Source: JBCBZH01 sp039815415 (GTDB lineage: Bacteria; Bacteroidota; Rhodothermia; Rhodothermales; Rubricoccaceae). Taken from it: a stretch of 7,333 bases of DNA. This document shows, one piece after another, positions 1 through 5,966 of this stretch. Numbering within the stretch: the first letter of the stretch is position 1; each line of letters opens with the position of its first letter. The translations under genes were made by a program, and so were the position numbers. The notes below the pieces were generated by a model. That model saw nothing but the letters and a program-made list of their open reading frames with translations, had not been told where the DNA came from and did not search any database. Where the stretch lies: contig JBCBZH010000231.1 of assembly GCA_039815415.1 (NCBI GenBank), positions 1 to 7,333 of the forward strand, given 5' to 3'.

Positions 1-33
1 AACGACTTCTGGTCCGAGTACAAGAACGCCTGA
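1..33 (+). CDS. 3' end of an unidentified protein gene
   Basis: Frame 1 reads NDFWSEYKNA and then TGA at 31-33, so the window opens inside the last codons of a gene that starts upstream. Ten residues are too few to assign a family. The reading is supported mainly by its position: the stop codon is followed 20 bases later by a strong hairpin terminator in the same orientation, as expected at the end of a transcription unit. The residues are polar and aromatic with no obvious motif. Confidence 0.5.
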   Translation, partial: NDFWSEYKNA

Positions 34-53
34 TGCGGGCTTCCGGACGAATT

Positions 54-86
54 GAAGAGCCGCCCTTCGGCGGCTCTTCGGCTTTT
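54..86 (+). terminator. Rho-independent terminator of the upstream gene
   Basis: GAAGAGCCGCC (54-64) pairs perfectly with GGCGGCTCTTC (69-79), an 11-bp stem with a CTTC tetraloop. A short T-rich tail follows (GGCTTTTCG, 80-88). The T tract is only four long, but stem strength and the place 20 bases after a stop codon make termination of the upstream gene the natural reading. Confidence 0.8.
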
Positions 87-245
87 CGCGCGGCAGCTGG
101 TCCTCTGTGAAGGGCCGGTGTCGGCTTGCACGGGAAGGAGATAGGGGAGGTTCGATAAGACGTTGATCCAGAGAACGCCCTGCCATGAAGCGATGGATGG
201 GTGTGGACAAGGTCGAGCTGGTGGACAATGGGCACCCTCTTAACC
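87..245. other. Intergenic stretch without a recognised gene
   Basis: I find no convincing coding sequence, tRNA or repeat here. A 25-codon ORF from ATG 185 to TGA 260-262 (beginning MKRWMGVDKVEL) has no visible ribosome binding site and no recognised similarity, so I do not call it. The octamer AGAACGCC occurs at 23-30, 172-179 and 364-371, but the spacing is irregular and I attach no function to it. Confidence 0.5.
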
Positions 246-275
246 TTGACTTCACGTTCTGAAGTTCCCTACCAT
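246..275 (+). promoter_or_regulatory. Possible sigma70-type promoter for the hairpin-rich RNA
   Basis: TTGACT (246-251, five of six matches to TTGACA) is separated by 18 bp from TACCAT (270-275, four of six matches to TATAAT). Transcription would start at about 282, which is where the first of a long series of stem-loops begins. The spacing and the coincidence with the first hairpin support the call. Against it, if the organism belongs to Bacteroidota, the principal sigma factor may prefer a different -10 type element (TAnnTTTG), which I do not see here. Confidence 0.35.
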
Positions 276-281
276 GTATTC

Positions 282-955
282 GTGCCTCACGGCACACGCC
301 GGTTCGCCGGCATGTTCTTTGGTTTCGTTTAGTGACATTCAGGCTGCATGAGGGCTTCTCTTCAGAACGCCCGTGTGTGAGACACCAGAGTCCGCTCTGG
401 AGTCCGACGCTTGCCCCAACGGCTCACCGCTGATCTCTTCGGAGGTCCCGTGTGACATCCATCATTCAGTTGAACGGGTTCGCATGGGGAGAGACTGATG
501 AGGCAGACAGAGCGCGTCAGGAGAGGTCTGCAGGAGTTCGCTTCGGCGGATCCAGAAGACTTGCCTAGACTGCGCCGCACACATCGGATGAGGCTTCGGC
601 CTCGACCGATAGGCTGAGGCTACGGCTTCAGCAGGCACGCCATTGTGTGCAGGGCTTCGGCTCTGTGCCGATGAACCGACCTTTGTTCTGAGAAGGAGTG
701 CCAGCCAGATGCGAGCGCGAGACGCCCAGCCCCTCGTAAGAAGGGCCAGGAGACGCCGCGTTCGAGCCTAGACGGCCGCTTTAACGCCGTCGCGGAGGAG
801 AGTTGTTTTCAACGTCACCGATGCGGCTCGCGAAGGCTGTCTACGGGAAGGTCACGTGTGGTTCGGGACTGGGGCTTCGGCCCGCAGCGATGGACGACCG
901 ACGCACCAGAGACGAAGTGATGAAGGGACCGCGCCACGTGTGCGGTCCCTTCATT
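282..955 (+). ncRNA. Candidate structured non-coding RNA with repeated UNCG hairpins
   Basis: There is no credible protein gene in this interval, yet the + strand has a dense chain of local stem-loops. They are 282-295 (5 bp, TCAC loop), 298-311 (5 bp, TTCG), 352-372 (8 bp with one bulge, CTTC), 385-400 (6 bp, TCCG), 432-447 (6 bp, TTCG), 503-531 (6 bp, long loop), 537-550 (5 bp, TTCG), 583-610 (11 pairs with one A-A mismatch, TTCG), 613-632 (8 bp, TACG), 647-668 (9 bp, TTCG), 771-791 (6 bp), 872-883 (4 bp, TTCG) and 919-955 (13-14 bp). UNCG loops are exceptionally stable in RNA, and the C-UUCG-G form occurs repeatedly on this strand. I noticed no CCGAAG, its mirror form, here, which points to + strand transcription. 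A promoter-like pair lies just upstream and a terminator-like hairpin ends the block. I looked for tmRNA, RNase P RNA and group II intron hallmarks and found no match. Alternatives are a long untranslated leader of pssA or decayed sequence. The exact ends are guesses. Confidence 0.4.
583..668 (+). other. Three adjacent UNCG-capped hairpins
   Basis: This is the most strongly structured part of the candidate RNA. Hairpin a (583-610): ATCGG and TGAGGC pair with GCCTCG and CCGAT around a TTCG loop, interrupted only by A588-A605. Hairpin b (613-632): GCTGAGGC pairs with GCTTCAGC around TACG, with one G-T wobble. Hairpin c (647-668): nine pairs around TTCG, with three wobbles. All three loops are closed by C-G, the geometry of the stable UNCG fold. 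Only two bases separate a from b, and 14 separate b from c. Confidence 0.6.
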
Positions 956-962
956 GCGTTTG
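919..962 (+). terminator. Terminator-like hairpin closing the non-coding block
   Basis: ATGAAGGGACCGC (920-932) pairs perfectly with GCGGTCCCTTCAT (942-954), giving 13 bp plus a possible G-T pair at 919/955, around a 9-base loop that contains CACGTG. The trailing bases TGCGTTTG are only mildly T-rich. It could terminate the candidate RNA before pssA. Without a proper T run, an ordinary RNA stem or a stabilising leader structure is also possible. Confidence 0.45.
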
Positions 963-1114
963 TGCGGTGGTGTGGAACGCACGCCCCCCCGGTTGGCGTT
1001 GAGAACGTCCGCCTTAGTCCGTAGGCCGGCTGAGGAGCTGAGAGCTCTCGAGCTGGTGACGAACCGAGGCCAGGCCCACATACCCTCAGAGGCCATTCAC
1101 CAACAGATGCACGC
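963..1114 (+). other. Upstream region of pssA
   Basis: About 150 bases separate the last hairpin from the pssA start. They hold a run of seven C (984-990) and the 10-bp palindrome GAGAGCTCTC (1040-1049). A poor TTGAGA-like box (999-1004) lacks a good partner. I see no strong promoter and no Shine-Dalgarno sequence before ATG 1115. The palindrome contains the common AGCT core and may be chance. Confidence 0.3.
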
Positions 1115-1972
1115 ATGACGGCACGACGCCCCGGACCCGCCCTCCGCGCCCGGCGCCGTATTCCTGGTCAGGGCCGCGCCCGCGCAAGGGCGGCGGTGCC
1201 CAACTTCTTCACGTTGATGAACCTGCTCTCCGGGTTCTTCTCGCTGATTCAAGCCGCGGCGGGAGATCTGGAGGCCGCGGCCTGGCTCATCGTGCTGGCG
1301 GCTGCGTTCGATGTGTTCGATGGCTTGGTGGCACGGCTCGTCGGTGTTTCGGGAGAGTTCGGGGTGGAGCTGGACTCGCTCTCCGATGTGGTGTCGTTCG
1401 GCGTCGCGCCGAGCTTTCTGCTGTATGAGTTCGGCCTTCACCAGCTCGGGCCCTTGTGGGGGGCGCTTCTCGCCAGCCTGCCCGCACTTTTTGGAGCTGT
1501 GCGGCTGGCCAAGTTCAATTCCGCGGCGGCGGGGGGAGACAAGCAGCCGGAGTTCATCGGGCTTCCGATTCCGGCGCAGGCGGGCGCAGTGGTCGTGTTC
1601 ATCCTCGCGTTCTCTGACAACGCGTGGTTCAACGTCGGGCTGGACGTGCTGGCGAGGCCTCAGTTATCCGCTGTCGTGATCGTGGTCGTGCTTCTCTCGA
1701 TGTTGATGGTATCGCCCATTCGGTTTCCAGCGCTGCCTCATCCAACGCCGGCCAACCTGCGGATGTACCGGATGCGCTATCTCCTGTTTGCGCTGGGGAT
1801 TCTGCTGGGCATCGTGTTCCAGGAGTACGGGCTTCTGTTCGCCGCCATCGTGTATCTCTGCTGGGGGATCGGGCGCGCGCTGGTGTGGGCGGTTCGCGTC
1901 GCCACGGGCGACCCCGACGTGGAGCAGGAGGACGTACCTTTAGTCTCCTCTGTCACGGATTCTCACAGCTAG
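1115..1972 (+). CDS. pssA: CDP-diacylglycerol--serine O-phosphatidyltransferase
   Basis: This integral membrane enzyme joins CDP-diacylglycerol and L-serine to make phosphatidylserine and CMP, the committed step toward phosphatidylethanolamine. The CDP-alcohol phosphatidyltransferase signature DGxxAR-x8-GxxxD-xxxD is complete: D69, G70, A73, R74, G83, D87 and D91. Typical PssA features follow: LAKFN at 131-135 and FIGLPIPAQAG at 147-157. Hydrophobic segments lie near residues 31-48, 54-68, 92-131, 155-168, 183-201 and 222-260. The protein has 285 residues, slightly longer than many relatives. The excess includes an Arg-rich N-terminus (nine Arg in the first 25 residues) and a polar acidic tail. 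The family core begins near VPNFFTLMN (residue 28), so a GTG start at 1196 is an alternative; I keep ATG 1115 because it gives the whole open frame. purS begins 4 bases after the stop, suggesting a shared transcript. A phosphatidylserine decarboxylase partner would be expected, but none is in the window. Confidence 0.93.
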   Translation: MTARRPGPALRARRRIPGQGRARARAAVPNFFTLMNLLSGFFSLIQAAAGDLEAAAWLIVLAAAFDVFDGLVARLVGVSGEFGVELDSLSDVVSFGVAPSFLLYEFGLHQLGPLWGALLASLPALFGAVRLAKFNSAAAGGDKQPEFIGLPIPAQAGAVVVFILAFSDNAWFNVGLDVLARPQLSAVVIVVVLLSMLMVSPIRFPALPHPTPANLRMYRMRYLLFALGILLGIVFQEYGLLFAAIVYLCWGIGRALVWAVRVATGDPDVEQEDVPLVSSVTDSHS

Positions 1973-1976
1973 CCCG

Positions 1977-2246
1977 ATGTACCGCGCTCTCGTCCGGATT
2001 ACTCTTCGGCCCTCGATCCTCGACCCTCAGGGGAAAGCCATCGAGCGGGCCCTCCACGATCTTGGCCAGCAAGCGGTGACCGGCGTTCGAACGGGCAAGC
2101 ACATCGAGCTGGCGATTCAGGCGGACTCGGCAGATGACGCGGCAGCAGCGGCACGGACAGCATGCTCCACGCTGCTCGCCAACCCCGTGACGGAGGACTT
2201 TGAGATCCTCGAGGTCACGCCGGTTCAGGAAGCTGCAACGGCGTGA
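1977..2246 (+). CDS. purS: Phosphoribosylformylglycinamidine synthase subunit PurS
   Basis: PurS is the small cytoplasmic subunit that bridges PurQ (glutaminase) and PurL (synthetase). The complex converts FGAR, ATP and glutamine into FGAM in de novo purine synthesis. At 89 residues it has the usual family length. The family hallmarks are visible in order: a first beta strand (YRALVRITL), the conserved SILDPQGKAIERAL segment at about residues 13-26, VTGVRTGKHIEL at about 34-45, and the C-terminal LLANPVTEDFEI block at about 66-77. ATG 1977 lies 4 bases after the pssA stop and no Shine-Dalgarno sequence is evident, so translation may be coupled to pssA. Its stop TGA overlaps a GTG at 2243 that could start clpS. 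purL and purQ are not adjacent, which is odd because purS often sits next to purQ. They must be elsewhere if the complex is functional. Confidence 0.92.
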   Translation: MYRALVRITLRPSILDPQGKAIERALHDLGQQAVTGVRTGKHIELAIQADSADDAAAAARTACSTLLANPVTEDFEILEVTPVQEAATA

Positions 2247-2296
2247 GCCGGATGGCGGGGATCGGGATTCAGACGATGGAAGGGGAGGGCATGGGG

Positions 2297-2581
2297 ATGG
2301 CCGAGACGCCAGATGTCCTGACGCAAGAGGACGTAGCTGTCGAGGAGCGTGTCGACACACCGTGGCGTGTGATCGTTTACAACGACGACATCCACACGTT
2401 CGACGAGGTGATTATCCAGCTAGTGAAGGCGACCGGCTGCTCGACGGAGCAGGCGGAGCGCCACGCGTACACCATCCACACTCGAGGCAAGGACTGCGTC
2501 TACCAGGGCGAGTTCTTCGAGTGCTTCCGCGTTCAGGGCGTGCTCCGCGAGATCCAACTGGTGACGGAGATCGAAGGGTAG
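2297..2581 (+). CDS. clpS: ATP-dependent Clp protease adaptor protein ClpS
   Basis: ClpS binds proteins with destabilising N-terminal residues and delivers them to the AAA+ unfoldase of the Clp protease (ClpA or, in many lineages, ClpC). With this start the protein has 94 residues, close to the family norm. The core opens with PWRVIVYNDD (22-31), whose Asn-Asp-Asp matches the residues that contact the substrate alpha-amino group in E. coli ClpS. It continues to HTRGK (61-65), whose His matches the other binding-pocket residue. The C-terminus REIQLVTEIEG resembles Bacteroidota-type ClpS. I chose ATG 2297 because GGAGG (2284-2288) lies 8 bases upstream and the 21 residues before PWRV suit the family. 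The frame is open back to GTG 2243, which overlaps the purS stop and has AGGAAG 10 bases upstream. That longer form would add 18 Gly/Met-rich residues. No clpA or clpC gene is in the window. Confidence 0.92.
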   Translation: MAETPDVLTQEDVAVEERVDTPWRVIVYNDDIHTFDEVIIQLVKATGCSTEQAERHAYTIHTRGKDCVYQGEFFECFRVQGVLREIQLVTEIEG

Positions 2582-2771
2582 GAGCAGTGGGCTGTAGCCA
2601 GCGGGAGTGCCTCGCCAGCTCGAGGGTGACTCGCGATGGACAAGCGTCATAGACCGAAGTCGGCGGAGCCAACGCGTCTAAGCCCGACATGTGGGGGCGA
2701 TGCCCATCAGGAGGCCTCAAGCTGGCAAGCCCGTTATTTCTGCTACTGGCCCCATCCCGCTCGCCACTGGC
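2582..2771. other. Convergent spacer between clpS and the DUF5916 gene
   Basis: Two converging genes end here, 190 bases apart. I see only a 5-bp hairpin, CCTCG (2610-2614) with CGAGG (2621-2625), and no T run on either strand. Neither gene therefore has a clear intrinsic terminator. The short frames crossing the spacer show no start context or family similarity that I recognise. Confidence 0.4.
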
Positions 2772-5258
2772 CTACATCAGCAAGTAGCTCAGCTTGACGA
2801 GGAAGATGTTGCGCGGGAAGGTCCCGAAGGTGTCTTCGAACTGTTGGGTCGTCGAAGTGTCATAAGGCGAGTCGTAGGACCCGGAGCCGGTCTGGATGAA
2901 GTCGAGGAAGGCATCCGAGTTGCGGGCCTGTGTCCAGACGACATAGAGGGACGAGCCGGGCCGGTACTCCCAGCGGAGCACGCTGTTGACGTTGAACGTG
3001 GAGAACGCGAAGTCGCGGCGCCGGGGGTAGGCATCGAATGGGCGCAGCTCATCACGTGAGGCGAGCAACTCATAGTCGTGGAACTGGCCGCGTGCTGAGA
3101 AGAGCTGACCGTAGAGCTGCAGCGAGAGCGTCGAGTTGAAGAGGACGTTGGCCCGAGTGGTGATGCCTGCAGACCGGGTGTTGCGCTGGGCGAAGATCGG
3201 GCGATAGAAGCCTGCGTCGTCGTAGAGAGGGACGTCAGCAAACAGAGCATCCGCGGCGTCCGAGGCGAGCGGGACGAGCACGAGGCTCTCGGCATCGAGG
3301 TCGGCTGGGGCGTCGGCTTCAGAGCCCATGAACAGCCCCTCGTCGGTTTGGATGAACCCTTCGTTGGTGACCCACGAGCGCTCGTTCACGCCCGATCCGA
3401 ACTCGCCCTCCACTGAGAGGGCCAGCCGGTCGTTCACGGTCCAGTCCAGCTCAAGCTCGGTCTCGTATTCGGTCCCGCCATCGAGCTGGCGATCCACGCC
3501 GAACTCGATGCCCGCTCGAATCTGACGGCGCGAGTCGGTTTGGAATCCGAGGCTGGCACTCAGGTTGGGGTTGTGGTAGATCGGGTCCAGGCCGCGGGTC
3601 TCGCGAACGTCGTAGCCCCAGAAATTCTCCGCACCCAGGCGGACCTGAATGTCCTGGAAGCCAAGCAGCGTGCCGTTGATCCAGGTTCGGGCTTCGCCGC
3701 CTCGGTCGAGGCCATCGGTGTACTGCCACGCCTGGCGTCCGAACACGAACGTCCGCAGGCGGCGAAACGGCCCGAAGGCCTGACCTTTGTTCCACACGAT
3801 GCCTGTGCCGGAGTTGAACGAGATCAGATCGGTCTGGCGGAACCGGCCGACGTCATTGAGGCGGAAGCCATCGGAGAAGACGCGGAAGCCGAAGCCTGGC
3901 GTGACGAAGCCTTTCACCTTGTCGTGGCCGATGTAGATCGCGTAGCCGCGTTCGGTATCCTCAATGCCACCGTCCGTAACGGACTGAGTGGTGGCCCCTG
4001 CAGTGCCCTCAAACTGCCACGCGGCATCAGCCCCGACGCGAATCGCCCAGTCGGCCGCGCCCACGAGCGTGCTGGCGTCTCCGGCGTCGCCCCAGGCCTG
4101 ATACGCTGTCATCCCGGCGCCCACATAGCTCTGCCGGGGGAGCACCTGCTTGAGGCGCCCGGCGCCGTAGAAGCGCGTCGGCGAGAAGTTGTCGCCAGTC
4201 GTGCTGGCGAGGGCACCGAAGGCCAGGCCCCCGTCGGTGCGGCCAGTCAGCTTGCTCGCGCCGATGATTGGGCTTTCGCCGCCCACGCGCCGCGTGTAGA
4301 GGAGCGCCCCGTCCCGCGAGTAGCCAAGGTCGAAGATCTGGGTGCCTTCGAGGAAGAACGGTCGGCGCTCGGAGAAGAAGGTCTCGAACGTGGAGAGGTT
4401 TAGCTCGGCAGGGTCGGCGTCCACCTGCCCGAAGTCCGGGTTGATGGTGAGGTCGAGGATGACGCTCGGCGCCAGCCCGACCTTGAGGTCAGCTCCCAGC
4501 TCGGAGCCGTAGTCGTTCTCGCCAATGCCTGAGACGTCGCTCTCGAACCGTTCGGCCCGAGCGAGCGAGTACGGAGCGGCCTGGAGAATCCGTCGAGGCT
4601 GCAGGTCCGCGATGCCGTTGAGCGTCCCGAGCTGTTCTGTGAACCCGGCCCCGTCGCTCGTCAGAGGGGCCCAGAAGGACTGCTCATCGAGACGGGAGAT
4701 CTGGCGGACGAAGTTGAGCCCCCAGGCCGTCTCGGAGCCGGTAAACCGTAGCTGGGAATATGGAATCCGAATCTCAACCTCCCAGCCCTCATCCGTCACC
4801 CGCGCGGCCGATGTCCAGACGGCATCCCACGATTCATCATCGTCGTCGCCAGAATTGATGATGTCCACCTGGACGCCCGCAGCGGTCACCCCAAAGCCAT
4901 AGGCCGATTGCCGATCGTTGTATCCGTCGATGGCGACAAAGAAGTTGTCGGCGTCGCCGGTGTCATCCCGGCGGCTGAGCGTGGTGCGGATGGCTCCCGG
5001 ATCGGTGTCGTAGAGGGTTGCTCCTACGTACAACGCTGAGGCGCCTCGAAGGACGCGGACCTCGGTGCGCTGCGATGACGGCTCGCCTTCGTTCGGACGA
5101 AACTGCACAAAGTCGGTGGCGACTTCGGCTTGTGCCCACTCGGGCTCATCAAACTGGGCGTCCACGCGGATGTTGTTGGCAACTCCCGCTTCGAGAGAAG
5201 GGGTGTCGCCGGGGCCGGTAGCGAGTGCCAGGGCAGCGAGCAGGAGAAGGGCGGGCAT
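2772..5258 (-). CDS. DUF5916 / CBM9-like domain outer-membrane protein
   Basis: This large secreted or outer-membrane protein has 828 residues from this start. After a hydrophobic signal (MPALLLLAALALATG) comes a family 9 carbohydrate-binding-like beta-sandwich at about residues 24-200, including DAQFDEPEW, NFFVAIDGYNDR and EVEIRIPYSQLRF. The DUF5916 region follows, with its hallmark TINPDFGQVDADP (about 271-283) and SERRPFFLEG (about 296-305). The C-terminal half alternates polar and aromatic residues in strand-like stretches and ends FLVKLSYLLM, consistent with a beta-barrel. The function of DUF5916 proteins is not established, and envelope-associated carbohydrate or metal-related roles are guesses. 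Start choice: the frame is open to GTG 5366, but that would overlap yigZ. ATG 5258 gives a compact signal peptide. GTG 5279 (MPSRAQAMPALLLL) would supply a positively charged n-region and is a good alternative, as is ATG 5324. No good Shine-Dalgarno sequence precedes 5258, 5279 or 5324. Confidence 0.87.
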   Translation of the reverse strand: MPALLLLAALALATGPGDTPSLEAGVANNIRVDAQFDEPEWAQAEVATDFVQFRPNEGEPSSQRTEVRVLRGASALYVGATLYDTDPGAIRTTLSRRDDTGDADNFFVAIDGYNDRQSAYGFGVTAAGVQVDIINSGDDDDESWDAVWTSAARVTDEGWEVEIRIPYSQLRFTGSETAWGLNFVRQISRLDEQSFWAPLTSDGAGFTEQLGTLNGIADLQPRRILQAAPYSLARAERFESDVSGIGENDYGSELGADLKVGLAPSVILDLTINPDFGQVDADPAELNLSTFETFFSERRPFFLEGTQIFDLGYSRDGALLYTRRVGGESPIIGASKLTGRTDGGLAFGALASTTGDNFSPTRFYGAGRLKQVLPRQSYVGAGMTAYQAWGDAGDASTLVGAADWAIRVGADAAWQFEGTAGATTQSVTDGGIEDTERGYAIYIGHDKVKGFVTPGFGFRVFSDGFRLNDVGRFRQTDLISFNSGTGIVWNKGQAFGPFRRLRTFVFGRQAWQYTDGLDRGGEARTWINGTLLGFQDIQVRLGAENFWGYDVRETRGLDPIYHNPNLSASLGFQTDSRRQIRAGIEFGVDRQLDGGTEYETELELDWTVNDRLALSVEGEFGSGVNERSWVTNEGFIQTDEGLFMGSEADAPADLDAESLVLVPLASDAADALFADVPLYDDAGFYRPIFAQRNTRSAGITTRANVLFNSTLSLQLYGQLFSARGQFHDYELLASRDELRPFDAYPRRRDFAFSTFNVNSVLRWEYRPGSSLYVVWTQARNSDAFLDFIQTGSGSYDSPYDTSTTQQFEDTFGTFPRNIFLVKLSYLLM

Positions 5259-5332
5259 AGCTTGGGCACGGGAGGGCACAGCTACAAGAACCGACAAGAA
5301 GTGCGCCGATGATCCGGTCGGCATGGAGAGAA

Positions 5333-5956
5333 ATGGTGGATACGTACCGAACCCTCGCGGCTTCACGGCAGGCCGAGCCTCCTAAGTCCAAGGGGTCGCG
5401 GTTTATCGGTGAGGCGTTTCCCGTGGCGTCAGAGGCCGACGCGCTGACGATGATGGAGACCGTTCGTGCCCGGGAGCACGCAGCGACGCACGTCTGCTGG
5501 GCGTACCGGCTGGGTGCAGACGGCTCTCGCATCCGGTCGGCAGACGACGGTGAGCCGAGCGGCACCGCAGGCCTCCCGATTCTCCGCGAGATCGAGGGCC
5601 GAGATCTGACGGATTGCCTTGTGACGGTGACGCGCTATTACGGAGGTACCAAGCTGGGTGCGGGCGGGCTGGCGAGGGCCTACGGCGAAGCCGCTGCGAC
5701 AGTCCTCGACGCGTCGCCCGTGCGCACCGTGGTGGTACGGGTGCCCGTGGAGCTGCGGTTCGCGTTCGCCGACACATCGGCCGCCATGCGCCAACTCGAT
5801 GTGTTCGATGCCAAGATCGCGGCACAGGACTACACCCCAGAGGGAACGGTGCTCACACTGGATGTCCGATGCTCCCAGGTAGACGCGCTGGCGGCGGCGT
5901 TTGTGGAGGCGACGTCGGGGCGGGGAGACTGCAGACAGGTGCAGAGAGACACGTGA
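5333..5956 (+). CDS. yigZ: YigZ / IMPACT family protein (UPF0029)
   Basis: This 207-residue cytoplasmic protein belongs to the YigZ/IMPACT family, whose eukaryotic relative regulates the eIF2-alpha kinase GCN2. The bacterial role is unsettled, with proposed RNA or ribosome-related binding. The N-terminal domain has KGSRFIGEAFPV (20-31), HAATHVCWAYRLG (49-61), the signature DDGEPSGTAGLPIL (71-84) and VTRYYGGTKLGAGGLARAYG (99-118). A smaller C-terminal ferredoxin-like domain (about 137-195) completes the usual two-domain layout. I chose ATG 5333 because MVDTYRTLA resembles family N-termini and GGAG lies at 5325-5328. ATG 5309 in the same frame would add eight residues and lacks a ribosome binding site. 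The gene diverges from the DUF5916 gene, leaving 74 bases for both promoters. I could not recognise a consensus promoter there. Confidence 0.92.
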   Translation: MVDTYRTLAASRQAEPPKSKGSRFIGEAFPVASEADALTMMETVRAREHAATHVCWAYRLGADGSRIRSADDGEPSGTAGLPILREIEGRDLTDCLVTVTRYYGGTKLGAGGLARAYGEAAATVLDASPVRTVVVRVPVELRFAFADTSAAMRQLDVFDAKIAAQDYTPEGTVLTLDVRCSQVDALAAAFVEATSGRGDCRQVQRDT

Positions 5957-5966
5957 AGGAAACGTC

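Noticed and set aside
185..262. 25-codon ORF starting MKRWMGVDKVEL, considered as a leader peptide
   Set aside because: There is no Shine-Dalgarno sequence close to the ATG and no run of regulatory codons, and it overlaps the better promoter-like pair.
23..371. Octamer AGAACGCC three times (23-30, 172-179, 364-371)
   Set aside because: Spacing is irregular, one copy is in coding sequence and one is inside a hairpin, and there is no longer shared flank. It is not a CRISPR or a clear direct repeat.
362..580. 72-codon minus-strand open frame in the non-coding block
   Set aside because: It shows no family similarity that I recognise and runs across several + strand stem-loops. Open frames of this length are common by chance at this GC content.
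831..883. Resemblance of the GTGTGGTTC...GGGGC stretch to the domain V and 3' end of a group II intron
   Set aside because: The 5' strand needed for domain V pairs only weakly through wobbles, the catalytic triad and GNAA-capped stem do not line up, and no intron-encoded protein is present.
282..955. tmRNA or RNase P RNA
   Set aside because: I could not find the tmRNA tRNA-like ends, CCA or resume-frame tag, nor the conserved RNase P blocks such as GAGGAAAGTCC.
1040..1049. Perfect palindrome GAGAGCTCTC upstream of pssA as an operator
   Set aside because: A single 10-bp palindrome built on AGCT, with no adjacent promoter, is too weak to call a regulatory site.
803..1116. Short overlapping open frames on both strands (73, 93 and 91 codons)
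   Set aside because: They overlap each other, run through the 13-bp hairpin at 919-955, lack ribosome binding sites, and show no domain.
3540..4403. 287-codon + strand open frame within the DUF5916 gene
   Set aside because: It is antisense to a gene whose minus-strand product carries clear DUF5916 motifs, and the translated product shows no recognisable domain. Long antisense frames are expected in GC-rich coding sequence.
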